NCBI GenBank assembly: GCA_037179335.1
Contig: JAKZHN010000024.1
Coordinates: 62,001 to 126,000, forward strand
Reading direction: 5' to 3'
Origin: Cyclaneusma minus
Taxonomy: Eukaryota; Ascomycota; Leotiomycetes; Marthamycetales; Marthamycetaceae
Length of the DNA stretch: 64,000 nucleotides
Shown: piece after piece, positions 12,361-25,719 of the stretch
How the letters are laid out: every line of letters begins with the position of its first letter
Position numbering within the stretch: position 1 is the first letter of the stretch
Translations under genes and position numbers: made by a program
The notes under the pieces: model-generated
What the model was told of the DNA's origin: nothing
Database searches by the model: none
What the model saw: the letters and a program-made list of their open reading frames with translations, nothing else

Positions 12361-13215
12361 CAGATGGCAACGCTGAAGAGCCGTCACCAGTGGAACAGGC
12401 TCCTCCGGCCTCCGCAAGCAAGGCACAGGACAATGGTCACCAACGCCATGTCTCCAACCTCCCTCCTCCACAACATGGTCGGCACAGCTTCGAAGCCACA
12501 GTCAAATTCGGCGGCTCGAGGGCTTCAAGGCCCTCGGAAGAACGACGACGGCGACATTGACCACCTCATTGGTAAGTCCCTAGCTGAGATCCAGCTGCAT
12601 CTAGAGACCAGCCAAGCTAACAAGATGATAGGAGCACGAAGACCGAAGAGCTGAAGCGTCCCGAGAGCCCTGCTACCATAGCCAGGGATCTCATCGAGAA
12701 AGCGCCCGACAAGACCCGATCCGAAACGGATGAAGCAACGCCAGAACCGTCAGAAAGCCGAAGCGGCCAAGGTCCCCGGCCGCACACCCTCACGAACCCT
12801 ACATACCTCAATCTGTTCCCGGAGTGAGGCCAGGGGAACGTGCCAAGTCGACGTGTTCCACAATCGTGTCCGGCCTCAAGAAGAAGAATGCGCTCGCACA
12901 ATCCACCCCGTCGTCGACACCAGAGCTGGCACAAGCTCGAACCGACAATACCTACGCCCCCTAGCGGCTCGCGAACAGGAGAAAGAGCGCAGTGTCCTGG
13001 TGGCGCCTACCGATAGTGATTGCGATGCAGAAATTGACGGGGAACACGGTCCAGATGGGGAAGTCCTGACCCTCCTCCAGCCAAGAAGGCAAAGCGCGAA
13101 GAGTCGAATGAGAGTGTCGGAACTGCCGTCCAGGGTGGTGGCAAAGCGCAGAATGATGAGGCAGTCAACAAGGCAGTCGACGAGACCCCAGCTCCTGCTT
13201 CGACATGTTTGAGAA
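12361..13215 (+). pseudogene. Decayed hypothetical gene, relic A
   Basis: Coding-like sequence continues through this stretch only if several frameshifts and stops are ignored. It includes an intron-like break with gtaagt at about 12571 and a TAG acceptor at about 12631. Translated pieces are Pro/Ala/Ser/Lys-rich, and the last part (13060-13199) is a direct repeat of 14475-14615, where the same peptide (PDPPPAKK, then KREES) is in frame. Here a one-base slip upstream puts it out of frame. I do not recognise the parent protein. Its composition suggests a disordered, possibly nuclear, protein. Confidence 0.5.
13060..13199 (+). repeat. Direct repeat 1, copy 1 (within relic A)
   Basis: About 140 bases closely match 14475-14615, starting at GAAGTCCTGACCCTCCTCC and running through GAGGCAGTC. 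The differences are mostly substitutions, which suggests duplication of coding sequence followed by decay. Confidence 0.85.
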
Positions 13216-13344
13216 CGACCTGCTCGGAAAGTCACGGTTGGCGGTACGGTCATGACCGTGATGTATGACAACAGATCAGCAGACTTGTAAGACGTCTCTC
13301 TTGTATATCCTTTCTATGCCCGTGCTAACACTGCATCCACAGCT

Positions 13345-13850
13345 GAGTTTTCTCGACTTCGGCCCCGGCTTCCGAACAAGTCGGCCATGTCGGTTTCGAA
13401 GCGACTCCGATTCGTGGGATGTGCTTCGATGGCAGAATCTGACTGCGAGAATTGCTGCCTGGATATAACTGCGTTCTACTATCAGTTTGAGATGCTCGAA
13501 TGTTTCTATTCGGTCACCGGGCTCGACACTCTCGAGTTTTCGCTCGCTGCAATGGATCCCGAATACCACACATGCTCGGTAGCCCGCTCCCATGCTGCTA
13601 GATTGCTCGGATCTCGCCTTCTTTATCTCGGAGAGTTGCTTGAAGAGAGTCTCGAGGGCGCTATCCTGTCGTCGTCGGATCCAACCTGTGGCCAGACCAC
13701 ATCGAGTGGGAAAGAGCATTGGTTCGAAAGGTCGAGGAGATCCAAGGACTTTCCGGCACAAGCTAAGGCGCTCATGTGGCGCCCTAGGAAATGGAGTGAT
13801 ATCCATTCCTTCGTCCGAACTCTCACCATGGCTGGCTGACCTTACTGCAT
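13345..13850 (+). pseudogene. Decayed hypothetical gene, relic B
   Basis: This stretch carries fragments of coding-like sequence in changing frames. Its second half (from about 13675) matches 14051-14165: both can be read as VVVGSNLWP(D/E)HIEWERAL, but here the frame hits a stop soon after, while copy 2 stays open longer. The parent protein is not recognised. The neighbouring relics A and C carry other parts of the same family, so the locus probably arose from tandem duplication of one gene. Confidence 0.5.
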
Positions 13851-13861
13851 CGGGCGCTGCC

Positions 13862-13996
13862 ATGTTCGACGCTTCCACTGCTGCTCCGGTCGAGAAGAAG
13901 AAGCCCGAGAAGCCCGATGAGGAGGCTTTCAAGGCTGCCCTCAAGAAGGCCGAGAAGGAGCATGCTGACGCCATGGTCATGGTACTACTTCAGTAA
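13862..13996 (+). pseudogene. Fragment of a BFR1-like N-terminus
   Basis: A 44-codon frame begins with ATG and reads like the start of the fungal nuclear segregation protein Bfr1: a short lysine/proline lead, then KPDEEAFKAALKKAEKEHAD. After that the reading turns into unrelated residues and stops. Intact Bfr1 is a coiled-coil protein of roughly 450-500 residues, so only the first tenth is present. It lies between two relics of a different family, which suggests a captured or rearranged exon. The assignment is from memory of the family motif. Confidence 0.45.
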
Positions 13997-14050
13997 ACCC
14001 CAGTCGATCCACCAGCGATTTTCAGCAGCAGATCCAACTCGAGCGACTGC

Positions 14051-14165
14051 CCTGTCGTCGTCGGATCCAACCTGTGGCCGGAACACATCGAGTGGGAAAG
14101 AGCATTGATCTGCAAAGTTGAGGGGATCCTGAAGGCCTTGCCCGCGGAAGCCAAGTACCAATCCA
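14051..14165 (+). repeat. Direct repeat 2, copy 2 (partner at about 13675-13785)
   Basis: The block from CCTGTCGTCGTCGGATCC through GTGGGAAAGAGCATTG is nearly identical to the one starting at about 13675, then diverges. The order of blocks along the locus (repeat 1, repeat 2, BFR1 piece, repeat 2, repeat 1) is not a simple tandem duplication. Confidence 0.8.
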
Positions 14166-14474
14166 TCCTCGCACACAGCGCGAGGTTTCTTGGCATTTGC
14201 GGTATGAAGTCTACCGCCGGTAGACTCATCCTCACAGAATCGTGGAAAACCGAAATGCCTCTGCGGACATGAGTGATCGACGGGGTATCGAGGACAATGT
14301 TGTCGAGGAGGATGCTGCCGTGAAGGATGCCGTCGAGGACCACCTGGCCCACAGCTGATTTCACTGAAGCCATTTTCTCTGAGAAGCCGGATCCATACAC
14401 CGGTGATATGGTGCCTTTGAACTGGCATGACTGTGGCTGGGATGACGACAAAGGTGGTCCAGCTGACGACGAGG

Positions 14475-14615
14475 GAAGTCCTGACCCTCCTCCAGCCAAG
14501 AAGGTCAAGCGCGAAGAGTCAACTGAGAGTGTCGGAACTGCCGTCCTGGGTGATGGCGAAGCGCAAAACAATGAGGCAGTCGATAAGGCAGTCGATGTGA
14601 CCCCAGATCCCGTTC
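14475..14615 (+). repeat. Direct repeat 1, copy 2 (within relic C)
   Basis: Partner of the block at 13060-13199, 1.4 kb away in the same orientation. In this copy the acidic/lysine-rich peptide is in an open frame, so it is probably closer to the ancestral sequence. Confidence 0.85.
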
Positions 14616-15012
14616 GACCATTCGATCCTCCTTCTGCACTTGAAACTCGCCCGATTCCTGCTGAAGGATTTGATTTTGACCCAGTTCTTCGGCAAGGACG
14701 CGCTTCCTACGCAAGCAGTGCGCAACTTCTTGAAGAAGAGACTGGCGATGCCAGACTCCTGCTTCGGTGGTGAGACGCTCCACTCGAGCTCGGAAGCCTG
14801 TCATTACCAAGGTGACCGACGATGACGATTTTGTCGACCCAGCCACCACAAAGAAGAAGCGACGAGTTCGGGTACCTTTTCTGAGTCCCACAGTTCCGAG
14901 CGATGGAGCCACCGGGCCCACAGAGTCGTCGTCGTCCGCCCACAACGGACAAGATGGCGCCCTCAGAATCCGGACCACCACCGCGCGTAGGGCCTCGTCT
15001 TGTGTACATTAG

Positions 15013-15990
15013 CAGATAATCAAGTAGCTTCTGGTACGTCGTGACTCACTGTGACTTCGGACTTCTGACTGTGACTTGTGTTCGATGTATCTTGAACTGA
15101 TAAAGGCACCATCTTCGACTTCGACTTCACCCATATCAAGTGATTCCCACGAATGATGCTCACGTGACGGACTCTGGAAAGTGACGCTGTTTTTGAGACC
15201 TCGAAATCCCCAACGTAATAGACTTTTTGGCTTGCTTGTTCTAGCATTGACATTGTTATAGCCCACGAGCTGTGTCAGTGTGATGTTCAGAGATTCCCAG
15301 AACATCAAGAACTAAGAAGCGGAAACGGGATGCTGTGAAGTCAAATTGTCGGAAGAGGAGTCCCCGCTTAGCTAAGCACAGCCCTTCGTGACCCACTGAT
15401 CATCGCTCAGTCGCTGCACGCACGTCGTTCCCGAGATGCCAAGATCGTCCTGCAGCAACATCGCACAGCCGCGAAGCGCGGTTGCACCATCCACAAAAAG
15501 ACCACGATCGGTGATCAGATGTATTGCTGATTGGTCGGAAAGGGCGTGAGGGGCGGAGCGGAGACTGAGACCTTCGACCAGACGTTGTGGGCGCAGCAAG
15601 GCAGAGTGCGACTGATGTTCTGAGGCTCTCCGTTTCGCAGCCTCGGGGCTCTTTAAAGGTTTGTCGAGGGCGTCTTTCTTGCTTTCAAATCTTCCTTTTG
15701 TGGTCTTCGAGTGATCTTTTCTATCTCATCATCTTTGTGTCCGCCGTGAAGTTGTTGTTGTGGATCTCGTCTGCTTCAGGCTTCGTCTTCCTTCTGGTCC
15801 GGAACACGGTCCAGTTATCAAATTTCCAACCCTTGATTTTCGTTAGCAAGCGAGTCTATTTGTCTCTACCTTCCTATTGAGCCTTGTGCCAGAAAGGCAG
15901 TGTTCTGTTTCTTTGGTCTATTGACCACTTTGCTCGTTTCGTCCGATCTGGCGAAGGGAGTGCTGGTGGGAGCTCCGAACTCATCCTCAT
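15013..15990. other. Intergenic region upstream of the HeLo-pseudokinase gene
   Basis: No gene is supported. From about 15640 to 15880 the plus strand is T-rich and pyrimidine-biased, as expected for a promoter and leader. The frame at 15900 that runs into the HeLo gene begins with GTG and is not the translation start. Confidence 0.5.
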
Positions 15991-17975
15991 ATGGATCCCG
16001 TCACGGCCGCCGGGCTTGCCCTCAGCGTGGCAGGCCTGGCAGGGCAAGTCTTCGCAGGCTGTATCCAGTGTGGGTATTCCCAGACCTAGCTTACCAGATA
16101 TCAGCTGATATCGTGACAGGCACTGAGTTCATTCTTGCGGCGAAGAACATGCAGAAAAATTGCAGGTATCTCAGCCTACGACTCCGCATGGAGCAATCAA
16201 GGTTATTCGCCTGGGCCGAAACATCAGGACTGCTCGAGTTTGACTCGGAAAACAACCAACGAGTCCTGGAGTCCAACGCTTTTGGGCTCCACAGATCTAC
16301 GGTTTTAGAACTGCTTATTCAGATCAAGGTTCTCTTCGAAGAATTCGAAACTCAGCAAAGACGACACAAGTACTTGGAAATATGTACACCCGAAGATGAG
16401 AAGACATTGGGTAATTGGACAGATTCAGACGAAAGGCTGGAAATCGTCTCTCCAAAAAGAAAAGTGTTTATAGAAAAGGCCATGAAAGCATGGGTCAACA
16501 CGAAAGGTGGTACTAAGAGGCTGCGATGGGTTGCTTTCGACAAGGCCGCGTTTGAAGAACTGCTTCAGAAGTTCTCGACACTGAACGACAGCATCACTGG
16601 TCTCCTGGATCTGAAGTTGCAAAGCGAAATCCACAGCACCACCCAGGATACCAATAGGGGAGTGTTGCAACTGGCCCACGACATCGCCGACCTACAACAA
16701 CTCGTCAAAGCCACCCTCGTCCTCCAAATGCGAGCCCAACCCTACACCCCCTCCATCGCCCAATTCCCCGAACCCGACGCAACCCACCTCTCCGGCCTGC
16801 AACTGATTCGCGAACTCGCCCGCTTCAAAGCCTTCAACGCACATCTCGAAAGCGATGGCTCCTCATCCTTCGACCAATCCACCGCCGACCTCCTCGAACT
16901 CACCAGTAGCATAGGCGAAGGCAGTGGCCTCTCCACCTTCGACACCCGCCTCTCCAAATCCCTCATAAAAATCTCCCACCACTCTCCACCATCTTCCATC
17001 GAATCCAACCGCTGCGAAGCCATCTACACGCCCCCAAATGCCCCCGCCCAACACGTCTGGATCGAATGGAAAGAGTACGATTCCCAGCGTCCCGGCTACC
17101 AATCCCCTTCCCACCTAATCATGGACCGCGTACAGAAGCTCGCCGCACTCCTCCACCACCGTCCCAAGCCCGAAAACTTCCGCGTCCCGCACTGCATCGG
17201 CTATTTCGACAACGCCAGTCGGAACGGCGAAGGGGGCTTGGGTGGTGAAGACGAAGACAGCGACTCCCGCATCGGCTTCGTCTTCGAAAAACCCTTCGAC
17301 GTCGCCCCCGAAAGCGCACCCATTTCGCTGCTTCAGCTCCTACGTACTGAGCCGAAACCACGCGTCACCGACCGCATCGCACTAGCCCAAGCTGTGGCAA
17401 ATTGCATACTCTATTTGCACTCTGTGAACTGGCTACACAAAGGCCTGCGCAGTCACAACATCGTATTCTTCGCTTCCAAAGAAGGAAAGATTGAGTACAA
17501 CAAACCCTACCTGTCAGGTTTCGATTTTGCGCGCCCAGCACGCCCAGACGAACAAACGGAACTACCAGATAACAACATCGAATACAACATGTACCGGCAC
17601 CCGCTCACCCAGAACCGGCAAGCAGGACCGCGCGAAGCTTTCCGAAAGAGTTTTGATATTTATAGTCTAGGTGTGATTTTGGTGGAGCTGGCGCACTGGG
17701 AGACGGTGGATAGGGTTTTGGGGATTGATTTGGGGGGGAAGAAGAGGCAGGCGCAGGCGGTGAGGGAGAGGTTGTTGGAAGCGGGGGAGTTGAGGGAGTT
17801 GGGGGCGTGTATGGGAGAGGTTTATGAGACGGCGACGAGGAAGTGTTTGAAGGGGGGTGAGGAATTGGGGATTGGGAGGGGGGATGATGAGACGGTTTGC
17901 GATGTGGTGGCGGCGAGGTTGGGGATGAGGTTTTTTGAGGATGTCGTGAAAAGGCTGGGCGAGATTAGGGTTTGA
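15991..17975 (+). CDS. HeLo-domain protein with C-terminal pseudokinase (MLKL-like layout)
   Basis: Exons 15991-16069 and 16120-17975 encode 644 residues. The start MDPVTAAGLALSVAGLAGQVF is the usual opening of HeLo (prion-inhibition) domains. The 50-nt intron, with GTGGGT donor and CTGAT branch, is the only one giving the correct phase and the expected GCIQ-x-TEFILAAKNM alignment. HeLo covers about residues 1-210. The C-terminal ~320 residues look like a protein kinase, but the HRD position reads HKG (466-468) and DFG reads DFA (495-497), while the DIYSLGV segment of the F-helix is kept; it is therefore probably catalytically dead. HeLo domains of HET-S-type proteins disturb membranes and kill cells when activated. 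A helical domain joined to a pseudokinase mirrors animal and plant MLKL. No amyloid motif was seen. Function is inferred from architecture. Confidence 0.85.
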
Positions 17976-18720
17976 CTTGAGGGATGAGGATCTTGAGATC
18001 TGGCACATATATGCGTGGTATCAAATTGCATTTGGAGAATATCGGGAGATATAGGAGACGATTGGAGACTCTGCCACGCAGAGAGAAGGTGCTCTGAGCT
18101 GTCTTGAGCAACCGATTAGTGGCACCAGGAACCCAAGGTGGGATGGTAAATAGCCTCCATAGAACTCGAGTCATCGTTACAGTCCTGCTTTCACACCTGT
18201 CTTGTCAAGCCCAGATGTCCTGCCAGCAACCACCTTGTACTCTTGCCTACCTATCCTCTCTACTGTCCGTGGAGCTCAACTTGGACGGAGCCAAATCGGG
18301 AGGGAGCTTTTGCCGGAGAAAGTAGATTTAGAGCAGTTTCCTGGCCTGCGCCGAGGATTTGGCAATAACAAATAAAAAGAAAGCGCAAAAACAGACAGAG
18401 TCGAACCCAGATACGCGTCTCAGCCTTGCACCCAAACAACTTTAACGATATGTCTCCGAAGAGTTTACCCGTGGTCACCCTTTTGATCGGGCTTTGATTT
18501 GTATCTAGATTCGATGTGTAACCCATTACACTACCCGCCTGTTGACATTTCGATGCCAAAGTTATTCTATGTACTTCATGCTCCCAATTTTTCCACGCCC
18601 GCCCCCGGCCATCTTGAGATACCTTCATCACTGCCAGACTCATCTCTAACATATCTCTCTTCTTCAAGACCTACCATTTACAGTAAACGAAGCAGTACTA
18701 ACCCTCGCTCCGGGGCTACA
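17976..18720. other. Intergenic region between HeLo-pseudokinase and proton-channel genes
   Basis: The two genes converge on this 745-base stretch. It holds no coding sequence I can support. The only structure is a minus-strand tRNA-like element at about 18385-18545, listed separately. Confidence 0.5.
18385..18545 (-). ncRNA. tRNA-like element with Pol III A and B boxes
   Basis: On the minus strand there is a perfect A-box match, TAGTGTAATGG (18523-18533), then a good B box, GGGTTCGACTC (18398-18408), and straight after it a T5 terminator. The 5' and 3' ends can form a weak 6-7 bp acceptor-like stem. The boxes are about 125 bases apart, far more than in an intronless tRNA, and the T stem does not pair. 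It may be a tRNA-derived SINE-like relic or a tRNA pseudogene with an insertion. I do not assign an anticodon. Confidence 0.35.
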
Positions 18721-19443
18721 TCATGCCCCCGCGTTCCAATCTTCCATCTGCGCCAACCCTCTCGCATCATCCGCCTCCACATCCGCGCCCTCCAGTCCCT
18801 TCAAACTCTCCTTCAACCTCCTATTCTCCTCCTCCAACCTCTTATTCTCCCCCTCCAGCCTCTCAATCTCCTCCTGCAGTCCCTCAGTCTGCTCCTGCGC
18901 CCCAACACTAAACTCCTCAATAATCTTAAAAAAGCGCCACAATCTGAGAATAACCACAAGCTGCGCAGCTTCCTCCAGTACGCCTTTCAACAACACATCG
19001 ATAGCAAAGCTCGCAACAATAACCGTAGCGTCCAAGCAGTGGAACCAAGAATTGAAATAGCGCCAGCCGAAGGCCCAAATCGAAAGAAGCAGTTCGAGCA
19101 TGAATCCGCAGGAGAAGACGAGACCGGCGATGGAGAGACCATCGCGTGCGGATTCTAGCTGGTGGATCTTGGAGCGAGAGGGCTTTTCGCCGGAAGAGGG
19201 GGATTTGGAGAGGTCCTCGCAGATGTAGAGGGCGAGGAAGATGTCGGCGAAGATGGAGAGGACGTCGAGGGTGACGAGGGTCAGGACGATGTAGTGCTGG
19301 AAGCGTGAGGAGAGGAAGGCTTGGGTGCGGCGACGGAAGGAACGGTAGGTTGTGCGGAAGGAATTGGGGCTGGTGGATGGGTCGTCGGTGTAGGTTGGGA
19401 GGAGTGGCCTGGAGGCATTGTCGGTGTCGTCCTGATCAGCCAT
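18721..19443 (-). CDS. Voltage-gated proton channel, Hv1 family
   Basis: A single exon on the minus strand encodes 240 residues. Four membrane segments form a stand-alone voltage sensor: S1 with the proton-selectivity aspartate at D60 (VLTLVTLDVLSIFADIF), S2 with E117, S3 with D138 (WFHCLDATVIVASFAID) and S4 with R167, R170 and K173. The human S4 pattern RxWRxxRxxN is RxWRxxKxxE here. A Leu/Glu-rich coiled coil follows (about residues 182-218), which in the family dimerises the channel. The channel would extrude protons across the plasma membrane on depolarisation or internal acidification. The N-terminus is soluble. It lies tail-to-tail with the HeLo gene; I see no functional link. Confidence 0.88.
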   Translation of the reverse strand: MADQDDTDNASRPLLPTYTDDPSTSPNSFRTTYRSFRRRTQAFLSSRFQHYIVLTLVTLDVLSIFADIFLALYICEDLSKSPSSGEKPSRSKIHQLESARDGLSIAGLVFSCGFMLELLLSIWAFGWRYFNSWFHCLDATVIVASFAIDVLLKGVLEEAAQLVVILRLWRFFKIIEEFSVGAQEQTEGLQEEIERLEGENKRLEEENRRLKESLKGLEGADVEADDARGLAQMEDWNAGA

Positions 19444-20208
19444 TGTGATGTGGTGTAGGACAGAAACCAGTATGATTTTCGGAAAACTCGTCCTTAAGAG
19501 GAGAAAGGAAGCTGCGCTCTTTTCGAGGGTGTCGTCAGCTTCGACGGTGAAGGGTTTGGCGGCGGGGAAGTTGCAAAGCCACGATTAGCGCTGAACGGTC
19601 AGTACTCTTGGACTCTAGGCCTTTTCAGAAACATGAACATAGCAATACTGGCGCTATTGCTGCCATCACAACGAAAATTCAGGCATTCTTTCAATTGCCG
19701 TGCATGGCCACCGAGTGAAGATATGCAAAATCCAGTGTTTTGTCGTAGTTGAAGGTCGGCTGCCTCTAATGCACGTCGAAAGGCACACATACCACCTAGA
19801 ACGGCTAGTCGCTAAGGCATCCACGCTGCGCTAAGCTCGTATTCAGTACGAGACCCTCAGGCTTCAGCCTTGCGCGAAATCGTAATTGACTGTGCATTCC
19901 CACGTCTTCGTATTTTGCTCTATCGAATTCCCAACTTTTTCGATCGGATCCAGGCGACTGCCATCTTTTGTTGGCATCTGTGGGAGTTAGGTACGTCAGC
20001 TGTCTTCCGTTGTGCTCGCCACGATTCTACTTTATTTGCCAAGGGTGAAGCTGCATCCGGAAGTCTCTCAAACTCGCGCGGCCACTGGCAGATTCGCCCA
20101 TTCCTTGCGCCGGATTAACTAACAACCATCGCAGGACTTGTCGCCGGCACAACAACCAAGTCCTTCCCATTAGCCTGTATCTCAGCAAACGCATCTACTA
20201 GGAAGAAG
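19444..20208. other. Divergent promoter region between proton channel and Pab2-like gene
   Basis: No gene supported. Both neighbours start at its borders and are transcribed outwards, so it should contain two promoters, but I see no convincing TATA box or other site. Confidence 0.45.
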
Positions 20209-21033
20209 ATGTCGGACAAGGAAGAGAAACCGGTCGAAGATGTCTCCACCGTCGTCGGCGGCAGTGCTGGATCTGACACCAATGACGAGGTACGTTTGCG
20301 CCACTCACGTCCGCATCATGGACTGACATTTGCGTAGGAGGAGATATCTGCGATGAAGCGCCGCGTTGCCGAGATGGAGGAGGAAGCCGCGAAGCTGAGG
20401 GAAATGCAAGCATCGCTCGAGCAGGCCAGTACTGAGCTCGTCGACGACAAAGAGGCCATCGACTCGCGATCTGTTTTCGTCGGCAACGTGGACTACGCTG
20501 TGTCGCCGGAGGAGATCCAAGCCCACTTCCAGAGCTGTGGCCCCATCAACCGCGTCACCATCCTGCTCGACAAATTCACTGGCCATCCCAAGGGGTTCGT
20601 CTCCTCGATCTTCCAATGACTGCTCCACATTTCATATACTACAAAGACTGGTGTCAAGAAAGATTGACTGAAGAAACGCTACCTGGCAAGAGATGGATGC
20701 TAATTTAGGCTATGCAGGTATGCGTATGTGGAGTTCTCGGAGCCGAGTCTGGTTGCTCAGGCCTTGGTGATGAACGAGACTGTTCTCAAGGGCCGCAACC
20801 TGAAGGTATGGTCCTCATGCAGCCCTCCTGTTCTGTGTTTCCTTGCTGACGATGGTGTTTTAATCTAGGTTACCCCAAAGAGGACCAACGTCCCCGGTAT
20901 GGCCAGAGGACGTGGAAGGGGTGGCTTCAGAGGCGCACGCGGAGGATTCCCTGCTGCTCCCCGTGGTGGTTGGATGCCCCGTGGATACCGCGGTGGCTAC
21001 AGGGGTCGTGCCCGTGGATATGCTCCCTACTAG
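20209..21033 (+). CDS. Pab2/PABPN1-like nuclear poly(A)-binding protein
   Basis: Four exons (20209-20289, 20338-20594, 20718-20805, 20869-21033) give 196 residues. Order of parts: an acidic start, a coiled coil (about residues 28-60, [20 protein letters not shown]), one RRM with RNP2 VFVGNVDY and RNP1 KGYAYVEF, and a C-terminal Arg/Gly-rich tail with [14 protein letters not shown] repeats likely to be arginine-methylated. The RNP1 motif is restored exactly by the second splice (AAGGG|gttcgt...cag|GTATGC). This layout and size match fission-yeast Pab2, which binds poly(A) tails in the nucleus and acts in RNA decay and snoRNA maturation. Other RRM-RGG proteins are less likely because of the coiled coil before the RRM. 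Confidence 0.85.
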
Positions 21034-22065
21034 GCTCGAGTAGTGGACTTGAGTGGTAGAGGGGCATGGGTGTATGATAGAAGGCAGACTGGTTTTCAAT
21101 GGGTTTGGACAACAGTTAGGGAGCGTTCGGGGGATGGGGATGGGGCACGGAGACGTATTCTTCTTTTCACAAAACGGCGTCCTTCAGGGGTTTTGGGGCC
21201 GCCGGCCAGCTAAAAATCGAACAAGGCTATTTTCACATGAGCTGTCTAGACCATCGACGTATTGTGCTGGTGACAGAGCTTGAGCGACTAGTCCCTGCCA
21301 AGGCTGAATGCCTTCATGGAATTTTGAGTGCTCAGTGTTTTGTCTCCATAAGAACAGTTAGTTCACAACGTCGTTCAGGGACTTGCTACATGTATGGGCC
21401 TTTACATGTATCCAAGACAGTGGTAACCGGACCGGCACTTAGCGGCAGCCAGGAGTTGATTGTCATCCAGTCTTGATATCCATACACCATGTCACAAAAT
21501 GCGGCTAGCAAGCACGTGTGTTGAAAGACAGTCAGTTTCTGGTTGGACTTAGCTTCGGAAATGAATTGGATCAAAGCTCTTTGTGCATTTGGCGGGAATC
21601 CACAGGTCCCTTAATTACCCACATAGACAATTATCCCTTAAGTTGAGTGGTTACTGCCCGCTGAGGACTAGGCCGCCGCTCTGTCCCTAAGCGGCTAAGC
21701 GCAAGCCGAGGCGGGGCGAATCCCACTTCACCTCGAGTACAGGATCTATCTTTGGGGAGGACTGGAGTACATTTCTACACAAAGACTGACACACGACACC
21801 GCACTTTCAACATCAACGCTGTTCTCGCTCGCTCACGCCGTGCGAGTATGCGCAGAGGCCGAATCCATTGATTTGAGGCGTCGCTGCGCTCGGAGGGTCG
21901 GGTTGCATCATCTTGCACAGCCTCACCAGTCCGTCACCACCAGACAGGAACGCGGAGGCCGGCGGCCGTCAAGGGTCCCCCCGAGTCCAACAAGAACCCT
22001 CGAACCACTCCTGAGCTTGGCTCCATCGTCCTGCAAGCACCGCGCGAGGTGTTGATACCGACATC
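21034..22065. other. Intergenic region before the HulA/Rsp5 gene
   Basis: No gene supported. It contains the 3' flank of the Pab2-like gene, two TACATGTA-type motifs near 21387 and 21403, and a pyrimidine-rich leader before the next start codon. Confidence 0.45.
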
Positions 22066-24913
<2,848 letters not shown>

Positions 24914-25719
24914 TCGGAGCCACACAGCTCCTTTTCAACTCCCATCTCCATTACTCCTCTGCTACTGGGCGAGAAAGGCGCTTCACGATGGCATCGCATT
25001 GTTTTTTTCCTAGGCACGATATTCCTCTTGTCTCTCCAAAGAAGACGAAGGATTCATTCAGAATGGCAGCCCTCGTTTTTGCATTCCAAGGCCTTAGAGC
25101 AGACTGCTTATTGACAGTTGAAAATAGCTGTTATGTCGCCTAAGTGGTCTGCGGTGGAAGGGCAGAGAAAGGATACATACACATCACTGGAAGGTGGACA
25201 GTGTGAATTCGTCGGAGGCATTTGTGTAAATGCAACTGCTATTCCGCGGATGAAGATCACTGGCGTGTTCAGTGAGGTGCATGGCATTGGCACTGCTAAA
25301 TATGCGAATGCGAGCAAGGACTAGTTTGGGTGGGCTGGGGAATAGAAATCTTTTCAATGGCTCGATGTGTGTTGACGAATGTGGTTGCTAGTGCTTGTGA
25401 CTCGTATGGCATGTCTACCTCAATTGGTCTGTCTAGGGCACCACACTTTTCACACGGTCGGTATCAGACTCCTAGGAAGCACATTTGGTACTCGTCGAGA
25501 GCCAGTAGGCTAGGAATTGATTCGCACGATCTATCCCAGGGGTGGTTTGGGTGGAGGAGGTACTTGGGGTTACGGCGAGGAGGTATGGTTGTGCTCTTGC
25601 GCTCTTGTGCTCTTCGAATTGGAGGTGAGTAGATGACTTGAAGGGCTTTTGGAGGACTCGGTAAAGAGCATAGGAGAGTCTCTGATCAGCGGAGCTCCGC
25701 CCCTCGGGTACCGATCCAT
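24914..25719. other. 3' flank of hulA, no gene seen
   Basis: Small open frames on both strands lack domains, splice consistency or codon bias. The stretch leads into the reverse-oriented repeat array at 25.7 kb. Confidence 0.45.

Larger units (their letters stand above)
14030..15012 (+). pseudogene. Decayed hypothetical gene, relic C
   Basis: This is the least eroded of the three relics. One frame reads PVVVGSNLWPEHIEWERAL and continues about 55 residues to a stop near 14272. A second frame (about 14327-14773) carries the acidic, lysine-rich PDPPPAKKVKREES region. A third (14767-15012) gives a basic tail with KKKRRVRV, like a nuclear localisation signal. An undetected intron could explain one frame change but not all. 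The family is not recognised. Confidence 0.5.

Noticed and set aside
15900..15990. Earlier start for the HeLo protein
   Set aside because: That frame begins with GTG and is out of register with the MDPV start; the intron-corrected frame from 15991 gives the family N-terminus.
18440..18480. Short match to the 5S rRNA word GGGTGACCAC on the minus strand
   Set aside because: Only ten bases match and the rest of the 5S sequence is absent.
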